From NCBI RefSeq assembly GCF_047663525.1, contig NC_092613.1, positions 3,125,501-3,189,500 of the forward strand: a stretch of DNA of 64,000 bases, read 5' to 3'. The stretch comes from Anas platyrhynchos. Its lineage: Eukaryota > Chordata > Aves > Anseriformes > Anatidae. Under the pieces are notes generated by a model. That model was not told where the DNA came from and made no database searches. It saw only the letters and a program-made list of their open reading frames with translations. Positions within the stretch are counted from its first letter, which is position 1. Each line of letters starts with the position of its first letter. Of the stretch, positions 1 through 16,700 are shown one piece after another. Made by a program: the position numbers and the translations under genes.

Positions 1-3000
1 CAGCAGTGCTTGGGTCCCTGGCCCCCTCTCCACCTCCCTTCTGGGGACCGGCTCAGACCTCACCACGTCACGGACAAGACTTGTCCCCGCTGGACCAGCC
101 GGAGCATTATTGGGGATTAAAGGTGGCATCCGCCAGAAGGGCACATCCCACCCTGGCCCGCTCCACAATGAGTGGGTGGGGGAGGAGGGTGGGGGGCCAG
201 GGGCTCCTCCAGCCCCCCTTCCTGATGGACCCCTGGCTCTTTTCAGGGCAGAAAGGGTGCTTTTTCCCAGGGCAACGTCGGGGCCAAGGCTCCAAACCAC
301 ATCGGATCCTGCCAAAGCCCATCCCTGGTGTGCTGGGCTGCCAATTATACAGTGAACCAAATAGAGGAGAGCGTTCTAAATGACATTGCCTGCTTTATCC
401 CAACGGGACCTCTCAAGGGTATGGCTGGACTTTTTTTTTTTTTTTTTTTTTTCTACTTCCCCTACACATCCCTATGTGTGTTTAATAACTCTCTTCCCAG
501 ATGCAGAGAGCATTGGCACTTCCATGCCCTGCGTGGGTAAGTCCCCATAGGTGATGGCATGGGGGGTTTATGGAACAAATTGTTTCTTTTCTCATCGAGC
601 ACAGGGGTGATGGGGAGGGCATGGGAGGGAGCAGTGCAGTACCTCTGATTTTCTGGGAGGACCTTGGAGAATTCTGTCATTTACTCAGGCATGTGAGGTT
701 TTGCTGGGGAGGGAAGCAGAACCGGTGGGAAGCAGGAGGAAGTTGTACCTGGGGAGGTTTTGACTGCATGGATGCAGAGGGGCTGGTGGAAACCACAGAC
801 CCAATTTACTGATTTGCTAATGGGATGTGATGAGAAAAACACAATATCTCTCTCAAATGACCTTTCTTTTTTTCAGTCTCTCTCCCTTGCATTTTTTTTC
901 CTCCCAGCCAGGGATTTTGGATGAAGCGTATTAGTTAATCAGATTCTGAGAAGCAGATGTTAGGTGATTTAGGAGGAAAAAATGAGACTTTCTAGTTCAA
1001 GCCTCTGCTAGAGCCTACGCTGTGCATTGCAAACCATGTGGCTCTGTTCTTGCTTTGAGAGATTGCTTTGTGCATTTGGGAAGTGCTGGTAATTTTAGCC
1101 TAAATCTGAAGCGAGACAGAAAGGGTGGTCTGGAGTCTGGGGACAGGTGGGATACCTATCTCTGGTGATGGGGACAGGCAGATGTCAGCATACTTTGTGG
1201 CTCTGAATGCAATGAAAAGAAAGTCACGGCCCTGAACCCTCTGGGCAGCATCCTGATGGCATAAAATGGGGCTAAAAAAAACTTGGAAAAGGGCTTAAAA
1301 GCTTGAAACTGCGCTAAAATGTTCCTTTCCATGCCCTGCTGCCAAGGATGAGCACAACTTTCCACTCCCAGCAGTGACCATGACATGCAAATTGTCCCTT
1401 CACAGCTCTCAAGCCTCCGTTTTCCCATGGGGGATGATGCTGGGTGGGCTCAGTTCGATGTGCATGCAGGCTTCAGAGCTAAGCCATATTTCAAGATATT
1501 GCAAATCAATATACCATGATTCAACACACTACAATTGCCTCTGTGGTGGAAATTGTCAGGCTGAACAAGCCCCACCAAACAAGGGCTTGGGAATTTCCTT
1601 GCACAGAGTGCCAGCATGCAGTATTAGGAGTTAAGCACCCTTAATGCTTTTTAAGACTAAGATCATCTCACAGTGCTGACTTTGGATGCAATTTCACAGT
1701 CAGCTTAAGCTGCTCTAAGGTTGCTCTGGTGTTGAGAGAGCTGCCAGGCACAGGCTAACTTCTGGGCTACCAGCAGGACCGAGGAGTGGTGAGCATGGGG
1801 TCAGCTCACTGCTCTGGCTGAACAGTCCTGCTCTCCTCATTCAAACTGATTTTCTTTTTTTTTTCTCCCTCATTAAAAATCAACTTTGGGGTTTAGTATT
1901 AAGGAAAAATGAGAAAGCACAAAACAGAAAGATGTGTTACTTTTCCTTTTTTTCTTTAACGCTTGTTTTTCCCTCTAAACGAGCTTTGTTCGGTCTGGGT
2001 TTATCTCAGCATCCCTTCTCCCAGCCTGGCTGCTGATGGGTGCGGGGGCACTGAGGTGTGGGCTGTCTGCAGCTCTCAGTTGCACTGCACTGTCTGCACC
2101 CCGCATTGCCCTGAGGCTACATCTCCCCCTGCCCACAGCAGCTTTTCAACAGAGCCGTTGAAACATCAAGTATGAGCCGAATCTGGCCCCATGAAGACCT
2201 GCCCTCAGGCATGCTTTAACCTTGGCCATCCCAAGCAGGACACACCTCTATTGCTGGGACTGGAGGACTCAGTTCTGGGGCTCCTCATCTTCTCAACAGG
2301 CTGCTTTGGGGGCTAAAACATACCGCTGCTCCCCCCAGACATCATTTCTGCCACATTGCCTTGAATGCTCCTCCCTAAATGTCCCCACATGGGAAAATGG
2401 ACACAAAAACAGAGCCAGACACAGCTCTACAGAGATGGGTACCTAAGAACAGCCATGCTCCGTGGCTTTTATCAGGTAAAGACATATGATCTTTAAGCGG
2501 CTTTACCTTGGTTCCTGGTAAGTTCTGGGATTTGTCCCCAAATGCAGCATCCCTTGACTCTGCTAAGGAAACAGCATGGTTAAGCCATCATCTTAGATAA
2601 GGACTCTGGCTCCTGCACAAAGTTTTGCTTTTGGGCTTATAATGCTGACAGCAGGAGAGCCAGGATGCTAACATCTCCTCCTGCAGCAGATTTGGGTTTC
2701 TAGCTGGTGTGTACCCAGTTCGGGCAGCAGTGCTTCAGCACAGATGGAGGAGTCCTCTGCAAAGACAGAGGAACAATTTCAGAACCCCGATGGCTCCAGC
2801 TCAATAAGGAGGTTTGGGCACCAGCTGTGTCCCTGCGGCCCCAGCACAGGACCAGTCCCCGTGCTGCTGCTGCTCCATGCAGACATGGCCCAAATTGCAT
2901 TGCTATTCCTGGCAATTGAGGGCATTTGTGTTTTTCACTCCCTTCTGATGAACTTCGCTGGGTAAGAAAGGCAGCGGGCCCTTGGTGATCAGTGGGCACA

Positions 3001-3740
3001 CAGAAATCAGAGCCACTCTGTGTGTCCTTGTGTGGTTTCTTATGCTCAGAGAATACACTTGGGGGAGAAAGAGCTGGAGGCCAAAGGAGAGGAAATAAAT
3101 GAGGGTGAGGTGGGGAACCTGACTAGCAAAGTGCATTTTGGGGGTAAATCTCCTCAGAACTGTTCTCTGTTAACTTCTAATTTCCCTTTGTGGTTCTCCC
3201 TGAGGCAGGACAGGTACTTTCCCAGTTCTATAACTTGGCCTGGTCCTCGAGCTGCTCTTAGATTTTGCCGTTGATCTCAGCACTTCAGTGGTGGCCTGCT
3301 GGGGATATGAGGCCCAGCAGTGTTTTGGGGACATAGTGCCAATAGCACCTGCCGGACCAGTCTCGGGAAAAGATCCACCCCATGGCCTGAAAAATGCTCT
3401 CCAGTCTCTCTTAGTAACCTGAGTGTTTAAACCTCATCTTCTTCCTATGGCTGGGAATATCATTTTTACCACAAGGAAGGCCTAGGACAGCTAGAGAGGA
3501 TGTCGTCCTCTGCCCACCTCAAATTTCAGATCAAGACAAGGGGTTCATGTCCCTCTTCACACAGATTGGAGGGGTTCTCCAGGGCTGGTGGACACGTCCT
3601 TCTCCTCCTGACCTGCCTTTCTCAAGTTCCAGCCTGGCCCTCATTTGGGAATTGCTTTCGTAGTGCCAGGTGACCCAACTCCTGGGGTTCCACCAGTGAC
3701 TCTCCCAGCTGTATCAAGGGCTGTGGCTAACCAGAACACC
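1..3740. other. Non-coding stretch left of KCNA10
   Basis: No open reading frame here resembles a known protein, and the short frames lack consistent splice signals. A poly-T run lies at about 430-452. By synteny, this side should lead towards the KCNA2/KCNA3 part of the Kv1 cluster (established for mammals), but none of it is visible. I see no RNA gene or recognisable repeat apart from the T-run. Confidence 0.6.
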
Positions 3741-3749
3741 TGTGTTTAA

Positions 3750-4150
3750 TACACAGAATCACAGAAACACACAGAATCACAAAATGTTAGGGATTGGAAG
3801 GGACCTTGAAAGATCATCTAGTCCAATCCCCCTTCCAGAGCACGAACACCTAGATCAGGTCACACAGGAATGTGTCCAGGTGGGTTTTGAATGTCTCCAG
3901 AGAAGGACACTCCACAACCCCCCTGGACAGCCTGTTCTGGTGTTCTGTCATCCTTACTGTGAAAAGGTTTTGTCTCATATTTAAGTGGAACCTCCTGTGT
4001 TCCAGCTTGCACCCACTGCCCCTTGTCCTATCATTAGATGTCACCGAGAAGAGCCTGGCTCCATCCTCCTGACACTCACTCTTTCCATATTTATAAATAT
4101 TAATGAGGTTGCCCCTCAGGCTCCTCCAAGCTAAAGAGATAAATACCTCC
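3750..4150 (-). mobile_element. CR1 LINE fragment, older subfamily, antisense to KCNA10
   Basis: Read on the minus strand, this has the typical CR1 3' end. The plus strand begins with repeated ACAGAATCACA tail units, then GGAAGGGACCTTGAAAGATC and the AGTCCAATCCCC block. It runs on into the part encoding the end of ORF2 (Lys-Arg-Arg-Phe-His-like and Leu-Arg-Gly-Asn-Leu-Ile segments on the minus strand). The copy is 5'-truncated, as most CR1 copies are, and about 400 bp remain. Its ORF2 frame carries several changes, so it looks older than the copy at 37.4 kb. It ends about 330 bp before the likely 5' UTR exon of KCNA10, so it sits in or near that promoter region. Confidence 0.9.
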
Positions 4151-4471
4151 GAATCCTGCTCCAAACACTGGACCTACAGCCTGTGGATTAGTGCATACTT
4201 GGAAATGTCTGAAATAGCCCCTCTTGCTCTCAGGGCTGGGACTGGTGAGGAAAGTCTGCATGGGATACCTGAATTCTCCCGTCTTCTGCTACTGCCTGAC
4301 TTTTTATCCTTGGATGCTGTAAGCAGTATTGGGAGGTTTAGTGGTGATAGTAAAGCCATCCCAAAAAAGGGCCTGCAGGATCTGGAGCTGAAAAATATGC
4401 TGGAAGTATAATGTCCATGAAATTAATGTTTGCATTAGAACATACAGGGTTTTCTGACCTTGGGTTTGTTT

Positions 4472-4500
4472 CATTCTTTTCAGTCAAGCAAAGCGATCCA
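4472..4500 (+). promoter_or_regulatory. Possible splice acceptor of the KCNA10 5' UTR exon
   Basis: A pyrimidine-rich tract ending TTCATTCTTTTCAG finishes at about 4483, roughly 135 bp before the KCNA10 start codon. It would fit a coding exon preceded by a non-coding exon further left. This rests on splice consensus only; no upstream exon was identified. Confidence 0.35.
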
Positions 4501-4619
4501 CATGCACAATTCATTTCTCTCTCCCTGTCCATTTGGTTGCAGATCCTCATAGCGTGGGAAAGACGCAAGCTGCTGGTATCAGACCTGGGGATTTATGCTG
4601 CTAATCTGATTAGTGTATG

Positions 4620-6167
4620 ATGGACGTGTCCAGTTGGAAGGAGATGGAGGTGGCACTAGTCAGTTTTGACAACGCTGATCAGATTGTGGAGGATCCCTGT
4701 TATTCAAATGACCTCAGTCCTGCTGGGCAGTCGCGGAAGGGCCATCCCAGCTGCCCCAACCTCCTCTCCAACTGGAGAATCCTCATCAACAGTGAAAACG
4801 CCAACAATGAGACCATTTTCTCCAGGTTCTCTGCTGAGCTCAGTGAGCACCTGGTGGGGGAACGGGTGGGCATGGAAGAGGGGGACCAACGAGTCATCAT
4901 CAATATTGCTGGGCTGAGGTTTGAGACACGGCTCAAGACCCTCAACCAGTTCCCGGAGACCTTGCTTGGGGACCCAGAAAAGAGGATGCGTTACTTCGAC
5001 TCCATGAGGAATGAATATTTCTTTGACAGGAACAGGCCCAGTTTTGATGGGATCTTGTACTATTACCAGTCTGGTGGGAAAATCCGGCGTCCAGCCAATG
5101 TACCTATTGATGTCTTTGCTGATGAAATCACCTTCTATGAGCTGGGTGATGAAGCCATGGACCAGTTCAGGGAGGACGAAGGGTTTATCAAGGACCCTGA
5201 GACCCTCTTACCAACCAATGACTTTCATAGGCAATTCTGGCTGCTCTTTGAGTACCCCGAAAGCTCCAGTGCAGCCAGAGGCGTAGCTTTGGTCTCTGTC
5301 CTGGTCATTGTCATCTCCATCATCATCTTCTGCATGGAGACCTTGCCAGAGTTCAGGGAGGAAAGGGAATTTAAGTCCACCCAGGAGCTTTCTAAGAATC
5401 TGACAGACACCTTGCTGGCCCACAGCACCTTCACAGACCCTTTCTTCGTCATAGAGACTGCCTGCATCGTCTGGTTCTCCTTTGAGCTGTTTGTCCGGTT
5501 CATCGTGTGCCCCAGCAAGACTGACTTCTTCAGAAATATCATGAATATTATTGATATTGTGTCCATTATCCCCTACTTTGTAACTCTCACCACCGAGCTG
5601 ATCCAGCAGAGCGAACTCAATGGGCAGCAGAACATGTCCTTGGCCATCCTGCGGATCATCCGTCTGGTCAGGGTCTTCCGCATCTTCAAGCTCTCCCGGC
5701 ACTCCAAGGGGCTGCAGATCCTGGGGCAGACCCTCAAGGCTAGCATGAGGGAGCTGGGCTTGCTCATCTTCTTCCTCTTCATTGGCGTCATCCTCTTCTC
5801 CAGTGCTGTCTACTTTGCAGAAGTGGACGAGCCACAGTCCCATTTCTCCAGCATCCCTGATGGCTTCTGGTGGGCCGTGGTCACGATGACAACCGTCGGC
5901 TATGGTGACATGTGTCCCACCACCCTGGGTGGGAAGATTGTGGGGACTCTGTGCGCAATTGCAGGAGTATTGACCATTGCGTTGCCCGTCCCTGTCATAG
6001 TCTCAAACTTCAACTATTTCTACCACAGGGAGACAGAGAACGAAGAGAAGCAAATTCTGCCTGGGGAGGTGGAGAGAATGCTCACCAGTGTGGTGACGGG
6101 AAATGGCAGCATGGAGTCACTCAATAAGACCAATGGGGGTTACCCTCGAGATAAGGCCAAAAAATGA
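4620..6167 (+). CDS. KCNA10: KCNA10, Kv1-family voltage-gated potassium channel
   Basis: An uninterrupted 515-codon exon encodes a Shaker-type channel subunit (human KCNA10 is about 511 residues). Counting from the upstream ATG at 4617, the T1 tetramerisation domain covers about 90-190 ([31 protein letters not shown]). S1 is at about 221-240, S2 at 275-297 and S3 at 308-325. S4 at about 345-359 carries the regularly spaced arginines of a voltage sensor ([15 protein letters not shown]). S5 is at about 379-400, the selectivity filter TVGYGD at 426-431, and S6 with PVPVIV at 457-462. The tail ends RDKAKK and lacks the PDZ-binding end seen in several Kv1 channels. Two ATGs are adjacent. I chose 4620 because it has A at -3 and G at +4, and Met-Asp-Val matches the human start as remembered; 4617 would add one Met. 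A single coding exon is usual for Kv1 genes. The non-conserved N-terminus (about 10-85) is the most divergent part. Identification as KCNA10 rather than another Kv1 rests on N- and C-terminal similarity to human KCNA10 and on the PROK1 neighbour. Confidence 0.96.
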   Translation: MDVSSWKEMEVALVSFDNADQIVEDPCYSNDLSPAGQSRKGHPSCPNLLSNWRILINSENANNETIFSRFSAELSEHLVGERVGMEEGDQRVIINIAGLRFETRLKTLNQFPETLLGDPEKRMRYFDSMRNEYFFDRNRPSFDGILYYYQSGGKIRRPANVPIDVFADEITFYELGDEAMDQFREDEGFIKDPETLLPTNDFHRQFWLLFEYPESSSAARGVALVSVLVIVISIIIFCMETLPEFREEREFKSTQELSKNLTDTLLAHSTFTDPFFVIETACIVWFSFELFVRFIVCPSKTDFFRNIMNIIDIVSIIPYFVTLTTELIQQSELNGQQNMSLAILRIIRLVRVFRIFKLSRHSKGLQILGQTLKASMRELGLLIFFLFIGVILFSSAVYFAEVDEPQSHFSSIPDGFWWAVVTMTTVGYGDMCPTTLGGKIVGTLCAIAGVLTIALPVPVIVSNFNYFYHRETENEEKQILPGEVERMLTSVVTGNGSMESLNKTNGGYPRDKAKK

Positions 6168-6316
6168 CATTGCTGTGATGGGACTGAGCACTGTCAGGTG
6201 GGATTGTCTGGATAAGGTATAAAGCATCTGCACGCTGTGATTTTTTTTAACTGAATGTGCTGCTGCTGTTTTTTTTTCTAGACATTTTTCACTCTCTGAT
6301 TTCCTGTGGCTGTTCA

Positions 6317-6322
6317 AATAAA
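6317..6322 (+). terminator. AATAAA polyadenylation signal of KCNA10
   Basis: The first AATAAA after the KCNA10 stop lies about 150 bp downstream and is followed by a T-rich stretch near 6360. It would give a short 3' UTR. Confidence 0.6.
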
Positions 6323-8150
6323 TACCATCTTTCTTATCTCTCTTCCCTGCCCATCAGTCTATTTTTTTTTATTATTTGATGCTCATCTGCTTGACATTTA
6401 GCTTTTTTGTCTGTGATATCAGTGCCATTCTCCATATGCAAAGATTTTCCCCATATACCAGAAGGGGAAAAAGGCAAAATGACATGAACTGCTTTGCCTG
6501 GTGGCACCCAGCTGTCCAGGGGTGGAGCTGGTTGCCATCTTCCTGCATTTCTTAATCCATTTTAAATATTTCCTCCACTACTCAGAATGTGGATATCTGA
6601 GCAATCCCCAGATCTGGAAGTGGTCTGCTTTTATTTATTAATTTATTTTTCTGGCTGAAAAATAAGTTATATTTTTAGCTAGATGAGTTCCCTGGTGTGT
6701 CTGCCTAAATAATTTTGCTGATGCAGTAGGGTGGGCAGTGATGGATGGGATTGAGCCACTGGGTGTAGGGATTAAGACAAGAGGGATGGGGACCAGCTCC
6801 ACTTGCACAGCCACCAAGAAAGGCCCCAGGGCGTGGTGGCTCAGTGCCCACGGACATTCATCTCTGGGAAGGACAGGGGGGATTTTTCCTGCCACAAATG
6901 CTTGATGCGTGGGTTATCTGGTGCACAAATGCCTTTGGGGATGAACCTCTGTGACCTTGTAGATTTTTTGTCACTTATGTTGCTGAAAATGGGGCACGGA
7001 GTAATGAGGGCTGACGTTTCCTGACATTTTGGCTTTGCGTTGTAAAAATCACTTCTGGTTTTGAAAACATGCAAATTTCCATAGGCATTTTCAATGGGAG
7101 AAACAGAAACAAATCATTTTGCTGTTCTCTCTAATGCCAGCAGGTTTCCTTCTGACAAAAACATTTTGTTCCAACTTCACTGTTTCAGTTGGCTTTTTTG
7201 ATGTTTCTGCCTACATTAAAATCACAGTTTCTCATACAGTGTCTACACATCTGCTTTTATATCCCACATCTGTTATATATGATGTCTCATCTCCTCAAGG
7301 TTCAGTATGATCATTGCACAATGTGCCAACATCTTTGGTTTGCAATTTCATTCAGAAAGGAGTGATGAAAGAATGTTTATTTATTTTTGTACCTGTTCTG
7401 ATTGAAAATGTGAGATAGGGTGTGCTGGGATTTTCCGTCTGGCAGAAATCCCACATCCACTTGCTGCAGAGCTCGGGGTCTGGGGGGATTCTTATTCTGG
7501 TTTGGGATATTTTTTTTGTGGGCTTTCTGCAACATCTTTGGTCCACCTGAACCCCAGGCAGGTAGATCTGGAACATGATCAGGACAGGTGTCCTTCAGGG
7601 ACAAATCTCCCTTTTAATTTTCTCCCATCCCTCACCCTTTTCCTCACCCCATCCCTCGCCACCCTCACAGCATCATCACCGACAGAGGAGGAGCGGTGAG
7701 AAATGTTTACTCTTCCCTCTGTGCTCAAGGGAGAAATGCCTCATTATCTGCGAGGATGGCTGGAAGAAGAAGAGCTGGGCACAGCTGGAGGAGGCACAGC
7801 TGGGCACAGCTGGTGAGCAGCATTCTGAGACATCCCCAGCTCCTCTCGTCACTCCTCATTTCTCTCCAGCTGTTCTGCCACTTCTCTATTTTTATTTCGT
7901 AGAAGAAAGAATGAAACTTTTAAAATCCTTTTATTTTTTCTTGAGCTCTCCTTCCCAAACTTCACTCCCATTATATCAAAGCTGAAACACTTTTGGTGTT
8001 TATTCCTTGGGAAGTGATCATGAAAAACTCTGGTGAAAAGGTTTGGGTTGGGAAATATTCAGCCTGCTTCCTATGGAAAAGCTCTGAGCACGTCCTCACT
8101 GCTCTTGCTCCCGTAGCAATCAGAGAGGGATTGAAATGGAGGGTTGCTGG

Positions 8151-8187
8151 GATGGATGGATTGACAGATGGATGGATGGATGCATGG
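8151..8187. repeat. (GGAT)n microsatellite
   Basis: Tandem GGAT units are interrupted once by TTGACA. No function is inferred; the tract is probably length-variable. Confidence 0.85.
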
Positions 8188-8844
8188 AGAGATAGGTAGC
8201 AGGATGAACTTGATTCTTATTAACTTGTAAATTTTATTCTCCAATAAAAGAGTAGATGCTTCAAAGTTGAACATACAGAAAATACTGGTTATTTGGATCC
8301 AATATTTTGTTCTTGTGTTTTTGCAATTTCACAAACAGCAGGAGCTGGTCCCTGCCTGGGAATCATGTGTGCAGGATGAGGCATGGGACATTACAGACCT
8401 GAAGGCACAAGACCTGTGGGATGAGGACAAACTCTGCAACAGTTTCCCCAGAAGTTCAGCTTATGACAGCTGTCACAGGGTGGGGGGCAGATACAAGGGA
8501 GATCCCTAACTTACGCTGTGAGGATGGGGTCAGAGACATTAAACTTGTCCAGATACAACAGCTGATTTCTGATTTATCATAAAGGGAACAGTAGAAAAAA
8601 CAGACTATGAATATCCAATCAACACCCATCTAGTGTCTGATTTAAAAACAAAACAAAACAAACAAACAAACAAAAACCACACATTTTCCCATACAATTTG
8701 CAGCTTAGCATTTTCCCAAATACAGACACAAAGCTCAAAGCTCAATGAAATCCATAAAAGGCTCTTATTAACTGTACATGTCATGAGTCAAGCCCTAATG
8801 AGGCAATCTATCATGTCATCTGGCACACAGGGAAGAATTCCCCA

Positions 8845-8882
8845 GAAAAAAAAAATAAAAATAAAAATAATAAAAATAAAAA
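8845..8882. repeat. A-rich (AAAAT)n tract
   Basis: A run of A is followed by AAAAT units. I see no LINE or SINE body beside it, so it reads as a simple repeat and not the tail of a retrocopy. Confidence 0.8.
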
Positions 8883-10215
8883 TTCTGAAGATGGCATGAA
8901 ACCTCTTTGCTTTATCAGAAAGGTGTCCTGACTACTTTTCTTTCCATGGAGCAAGCCCAAACCTTGGACATATTTGTCCACTAGGAGCATTTTTTTCCTC
9001 CTTCAAGTCCTAATTTCCAAGCAAACCTTGGAACATCCTTTTGCCACCAAACAGATATTTCTGTGCATCCCCTATGCACGGTACAGTTTTGGCACCGCAG
9101 CCACGAGATGGCACTCCAGGATAGACATTTCCCAGGACACAGTAGGGAACTACTACAGCAGTCCCAATGTGTTTGTTCCCCCTTTTAATTTTTGCTTGGA
9201 AGCCTTTAGCTGATTTCTTTCTTTATTGCCTGAGTGCATGCAGATGTGGGAAGGGCTCCCCCGGCCATGGGGGATGCTCACATGGAGAAAGCCCCTGCAG
9301 AGCTGTTTGCCAAGGTCTTCGGGCATCAGTGCAGAATAACCATGTCCAGAGGATCTGGCTATGAGGAATGTGCCACCTGGCAGTGGTCATGCCTGAAGTT
9401 CTCTTCCAGCCTCCTGCTGAGCACTTTCACTACAGCTGCTAGGGAGGAAAGAGACAGCCTCCAGTTTTAACAGGGTTTTATATGGATGATGGTAATTTCC
9501 TTTTCAAAAATGAGAACTGCTCTTTGAGAGGAAAGAAGCAAAATTAGGGAAGGAATCATCCTGACCTTTGTGGGGGGGTGTGGGGTGTGGGAGTGGAAGA
9601 GTATAAGATAAAATTATTAGTTGTTCTTTTATTCCCCCTCAACACTGTCAAGGCCTATAACTGAGGATTAGTTGGTGTTTCCAATCTCTTACCAGTCTGA
9701 GAGCACAGGCTGGTATTTTGAAAAGGACCTTAAATTGAGATTCTGCTGGGGGAAAGAAAGCGAAGTGTAAATGGATTACTCTAAACCATGGAAACTGAAA
9801 TGAGACATCACTGCTACACACAAGCAGCTGTGGATGCTCTTCTGTAAAAGTTTCATAATGGGCAAGGACACAATGAGCATGAACTGTCTCCAAGCTGTCT
9901 CCTTGGGTGTGGGTTTCCAGGGATCTGCTCTGAGGTGGGCTGTGTTTGGGATGGAGAGTTTATCCTCCCTGGTAGGAAATTTGTTTTTTTCAGAACCGCT
10001 TATTTGATGCAGCCCCAGTACAAGAGACAGCCTTGACTTGACCTGGTTTTCAGCCCTTCCCAGCCACAACCACGGCTCCCAAAGGCCCCAGTCTTGTGGA
10101 GTGGACTGAATACTCTGAAGCCACCATGAAGCAGTAACTGTATGACACCTCCTTCATAATTCCTGCCTTTTTATCACAAATAAATGTGCAGCCACCATTT
10201 CTATATCATCAACAC

Positions 10216-10221
10216 TTTATT
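10216..10221 (-). terminator. AATAAA polyadenylation signal of the pepsinogen gene
   Basis: On the minus strand an AATAAA lies about 112 nt beyond the pepsinogen stop codon (10333). That fits the short 3' UTRs of vertebrate pepsinogens. Confidence 0.75.
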
Positions 10222-10332
10222 CGTGTGTGAGCAAGGGATTCCTTATGAGAGAAGATCTCTTGCTGCTCCAAAAAATATGGTTGTGGTCTGGTTGAGTGAT
10301 CAAACCACAGCACTGCTTGCATCACAGTGGTT

Positions 10333-13751
<3,419 letters not shown>

Positions 13752-13784
13752 CGTGCTGGGGCTGAGGGGACAAATGTCCTGTGG

Positions 13785-13792
13785 CTTATATA
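13785..13792 (-). promoter_or_regulatory. TATA box of the pepsinogen gene
   Basis: The minus strand reads TATATAAG about 34 nt before the start codon at 13751. This implies a 5' UTR of only about 10 nt. A strong TATA box is typical of gastric zymogen genes with tight tissue and stage control. Confidence 0.75.
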
Positions 13793-13799
13793 GCCCCAG

Positions 13800-16700
13800 C
13801 ACTCCCCAGCTTTGGTGCCAAGGGCAGCTAGGACTGCCACAGAACTGTCCCCTCCCTGGTGGGCACCCAGCCAAGACCCCCCCCCCGGTGACACCCAGGG
13901 ACTGGAGCCCATGGCAAACAACACCCAATGTCGTTACGTCACCCAGCGAGGGGGTGATGGCCAGGCGCTCTGTGCCAAATTCCTACCGCAACCCATGTGC
14001 TCCCCCTCTGCCCCCCTCCCTGATCCCCTCATCCTTTTAGCACCCCAAATCCTTCATCCTGACAAGGATCTGCACACTGTGGGCATCAAACTGTGGGGAC
14101 TGTTAGTGTTAGGTTAGAGGTTGGACTCGATGATCTTGAGGTCTCTTCCAACCTAGAAATTCTGTGATTCTGTGAAAATTAGCCATCGCTTTACACCTGG
14201 GCATCCAAAACATAAGCAATAGTGGGTCCCCAGCTTCATGCTTCCCTGCCCCCACTTTAGGGGGATCTGTCCCTGGTAGGAACACAGAAGAGGGTCCCAC
14301 TGGGTGCCACCATGTGCGTACGGTGTGGGGACATGGGCATCTGGGCTGTGCGCACGTTTTGGCTCTCCGCCACCTGCTGTTATCTGCAAAACTGATTAGT
14401 TAAGGCATATGCAAACAGGCTGCGAGAAAGGTGACCCCGCACCATGCTGACCCCTGTCCATGTGCTGTGTGCCCAGTGATACAGGGACCATTAAACCAAG
14501 ATTAAAAGCCTAATGAGCACCCTGCTATCAGCAACACCAGTAATTGCTAAAGGCATTGGCTCACCTTTTGCATTTGGCCAAGAGGAGAGCACGAGGGAGC
14601 TCAGCTGGAGGACGGAGGATGCAGGGCGATGCTGTACCCCACGGGATAAGGAGCTTCCTATCAGCTCGGTGCTGGCGGCTTCTGTTTGAGTACCTAAAGG
14701 CCCCAAAAGCTGGAGGCAGCCACCAGCATCGCAGCGGGGTGTAGGATTTCTCTGACGACAGTATGGAAAAGCTGTCGCGTTCCTTTTATGTTTGTCATTG
14801 GAATCCCCTCTCAGACTTTTCACTGCCTGGATTAGAAGTGATGCTAAATGCCCCTGAACTGCTGGGAAGGTCCCCTCCCATTGCTGCAGGGTAAGGCAGC
14901 TTTCTGCAATGGGCCCTGCTTTTGTAATAGAGTAAAGCAAGAATTAATAGTGATTTCTTCAGCAGCATTATGGGAACCAGCTGAAATTGTCCCATTGATT
15001 AGTACAGAATTGGGAATGGGCTGGGCTGCACTGGATGGAAAAACAGCCCCTGCCTGCTCCAGGGATGCGTCCAGCTTTGGTCTCACATAAGCGAAGCCCC
15101 TTCCCATCTGCTCAGACCCACCATGGCACATCCCAGAAACCACCCTGGGAAACAAAACCTCTCCAGCTGAAGCCCTCAAAATCCACACTCAACCCTACCT
15201 ATACCAAATTGGCTTCTCGAGGGCTGCTGTTGGAGTTACAACTGTCCCAGTGCCATTCAAAGAAGGGCTTGGAAGACCCAAACTGCACCCCTTATAGGGC
15301 ATCTGATCTGAAGCCTCAGTGAGCACCATGGTTTTGTCTTGGCCCCATCCAACTGCCAGGAGCAGCAAATCACTGCAGGGCACCACGAGTTGCTGACCGG
15401 AGAGCTTTGGGTGGGAGCAATGCTGCATTCCCAGACTTGAAAGAGAAATTCAAGCAGCAGGAGGCTTGATTTATTCTTGCTGTAAAAGCAGGGTGAATTT
15501 GATGTGGATTTTAGGGGGAAATTGCATGATGCTCTTTAGTAACCACATTGTGGTTACATCGGGTGTTGAATACCCAGCGCTGGGAGCGAGCATCCCCTGG
15601 GCACGGCGCTGGCACTGTGGTGCCGCCACAAGCCATTTGTTGCTGGGCGCGGTTCACCTTGAAGCCAGGACATTGCAGGGAGGACGTCCCAGCAGGCAAG
15701 GGGGTGCTTGGCACCACACTGCAGTGGGAAACAAGCATGTGAGGCAAACAGCCACCAGTGCTCTAGGTTAAGGGCTGTGTCGGCTTTTCCCCACGTCCCG
15801 CGGGAGGACATGAGCTTTTGCTTCGCTACATGTGTTTTATCCCCTCTGGGAGTGTGCTCCGAGGTTTTCTTGCATGGTGGCTCTTAGGATGAAAAAATGC
15901 AGGGGGGAGACTTGCTGTTGTCATTGAGTGATTTCCCACTAACCTGTGATCTCCTGCAGATTAAAGCCAGCAGGAGATTGGCAATGCCAATCTGTAGGAA
16001 AACCAGAAGAAGCAAGTGAAACAACGCAACATAATAACAGAAACCCCAAACATGAAGCTATGTATTTTTTACACTGCTACAAAATAGTAATAGTATCATG
16101 GTTTTTTGTTTGTTTGTTTGTTTTGATTCCCACCACCCCCTTCCCCCTGTTGCTGTGGGGACCCCTTCCATATGGGGAAAGGGTCTGTCCAGGACAGCTC
16201 CAGAGCCCTTCTGCCTTTGTGTGCCATGCCAAGCAATGGACAAATGCCCTCAAAATCAATGAAATGCATTTGTTTGTTGTTTTATCCAAGCTGCCTATTG
16301 AGGTAAGTCTTTCTTCACATAAATAAATAAATAAAACCCAGTCATTGCAGTATTTTATTTTCATCCAATTTACAATATTTTTTGAGGGACACACAAGTGT
16401 GGGGAAGCTTTCACCTAATCTCAGTTATTTTACATTCTCCATTAACACAGCATCTGCCACGGAAAAACAATTGGTGTCCTTAGAAATAGAAATGGTTGCT
16501 ACAATAGCACCAAAACCCAGCAAAATTCAGCAAAAAGGGGGACCCAGGCCACAGGAGGGGTTTGCAGCTCAGCTCCCTTCCATGACGCAAGGCGCTGCTC
16601 CCGAAGGTAAACCCCTGCAGCTTCCCAGGCAGCAGCTCTGTGTCAAAGTGCTTTCACACCCCAAAACAAGCTTCTCGCTTAAGCGTTGCCACTTCTTTAA

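Larger units (their letters stand above)
6330..10200. other. Intergenic region between KCNA10 and the pepsinogen gene
   Basis: No coding exon was recognised. The stretch holds simple repeats: a GGAT run at 8151-8187, an AAAC run at 8646-8677 and an A/AAAAT run at 8845-8882. A small GGCACAGCTGG direct repeat lies at about 7777-7814. The rest is unremarkable AT-moderate sequence with no RNA gene or CR1 copy that I can see. Confidence 0.6.

Noticed and set aside
429-452. Poly-T run as the tail of a minus-strand retrocopy
   Set aside because: No processed-gene or SINE body adjoins it on the expected side, so it was left as a simple repeat.
5208-5843. 211-codon open frame on the minus strand inside KCNA10
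   Set aside because: It mirrors the conserved channel exon, is low-complexity acidic sequence, and resembles no protein. It is an antisense shadow of constrained coding sequence.
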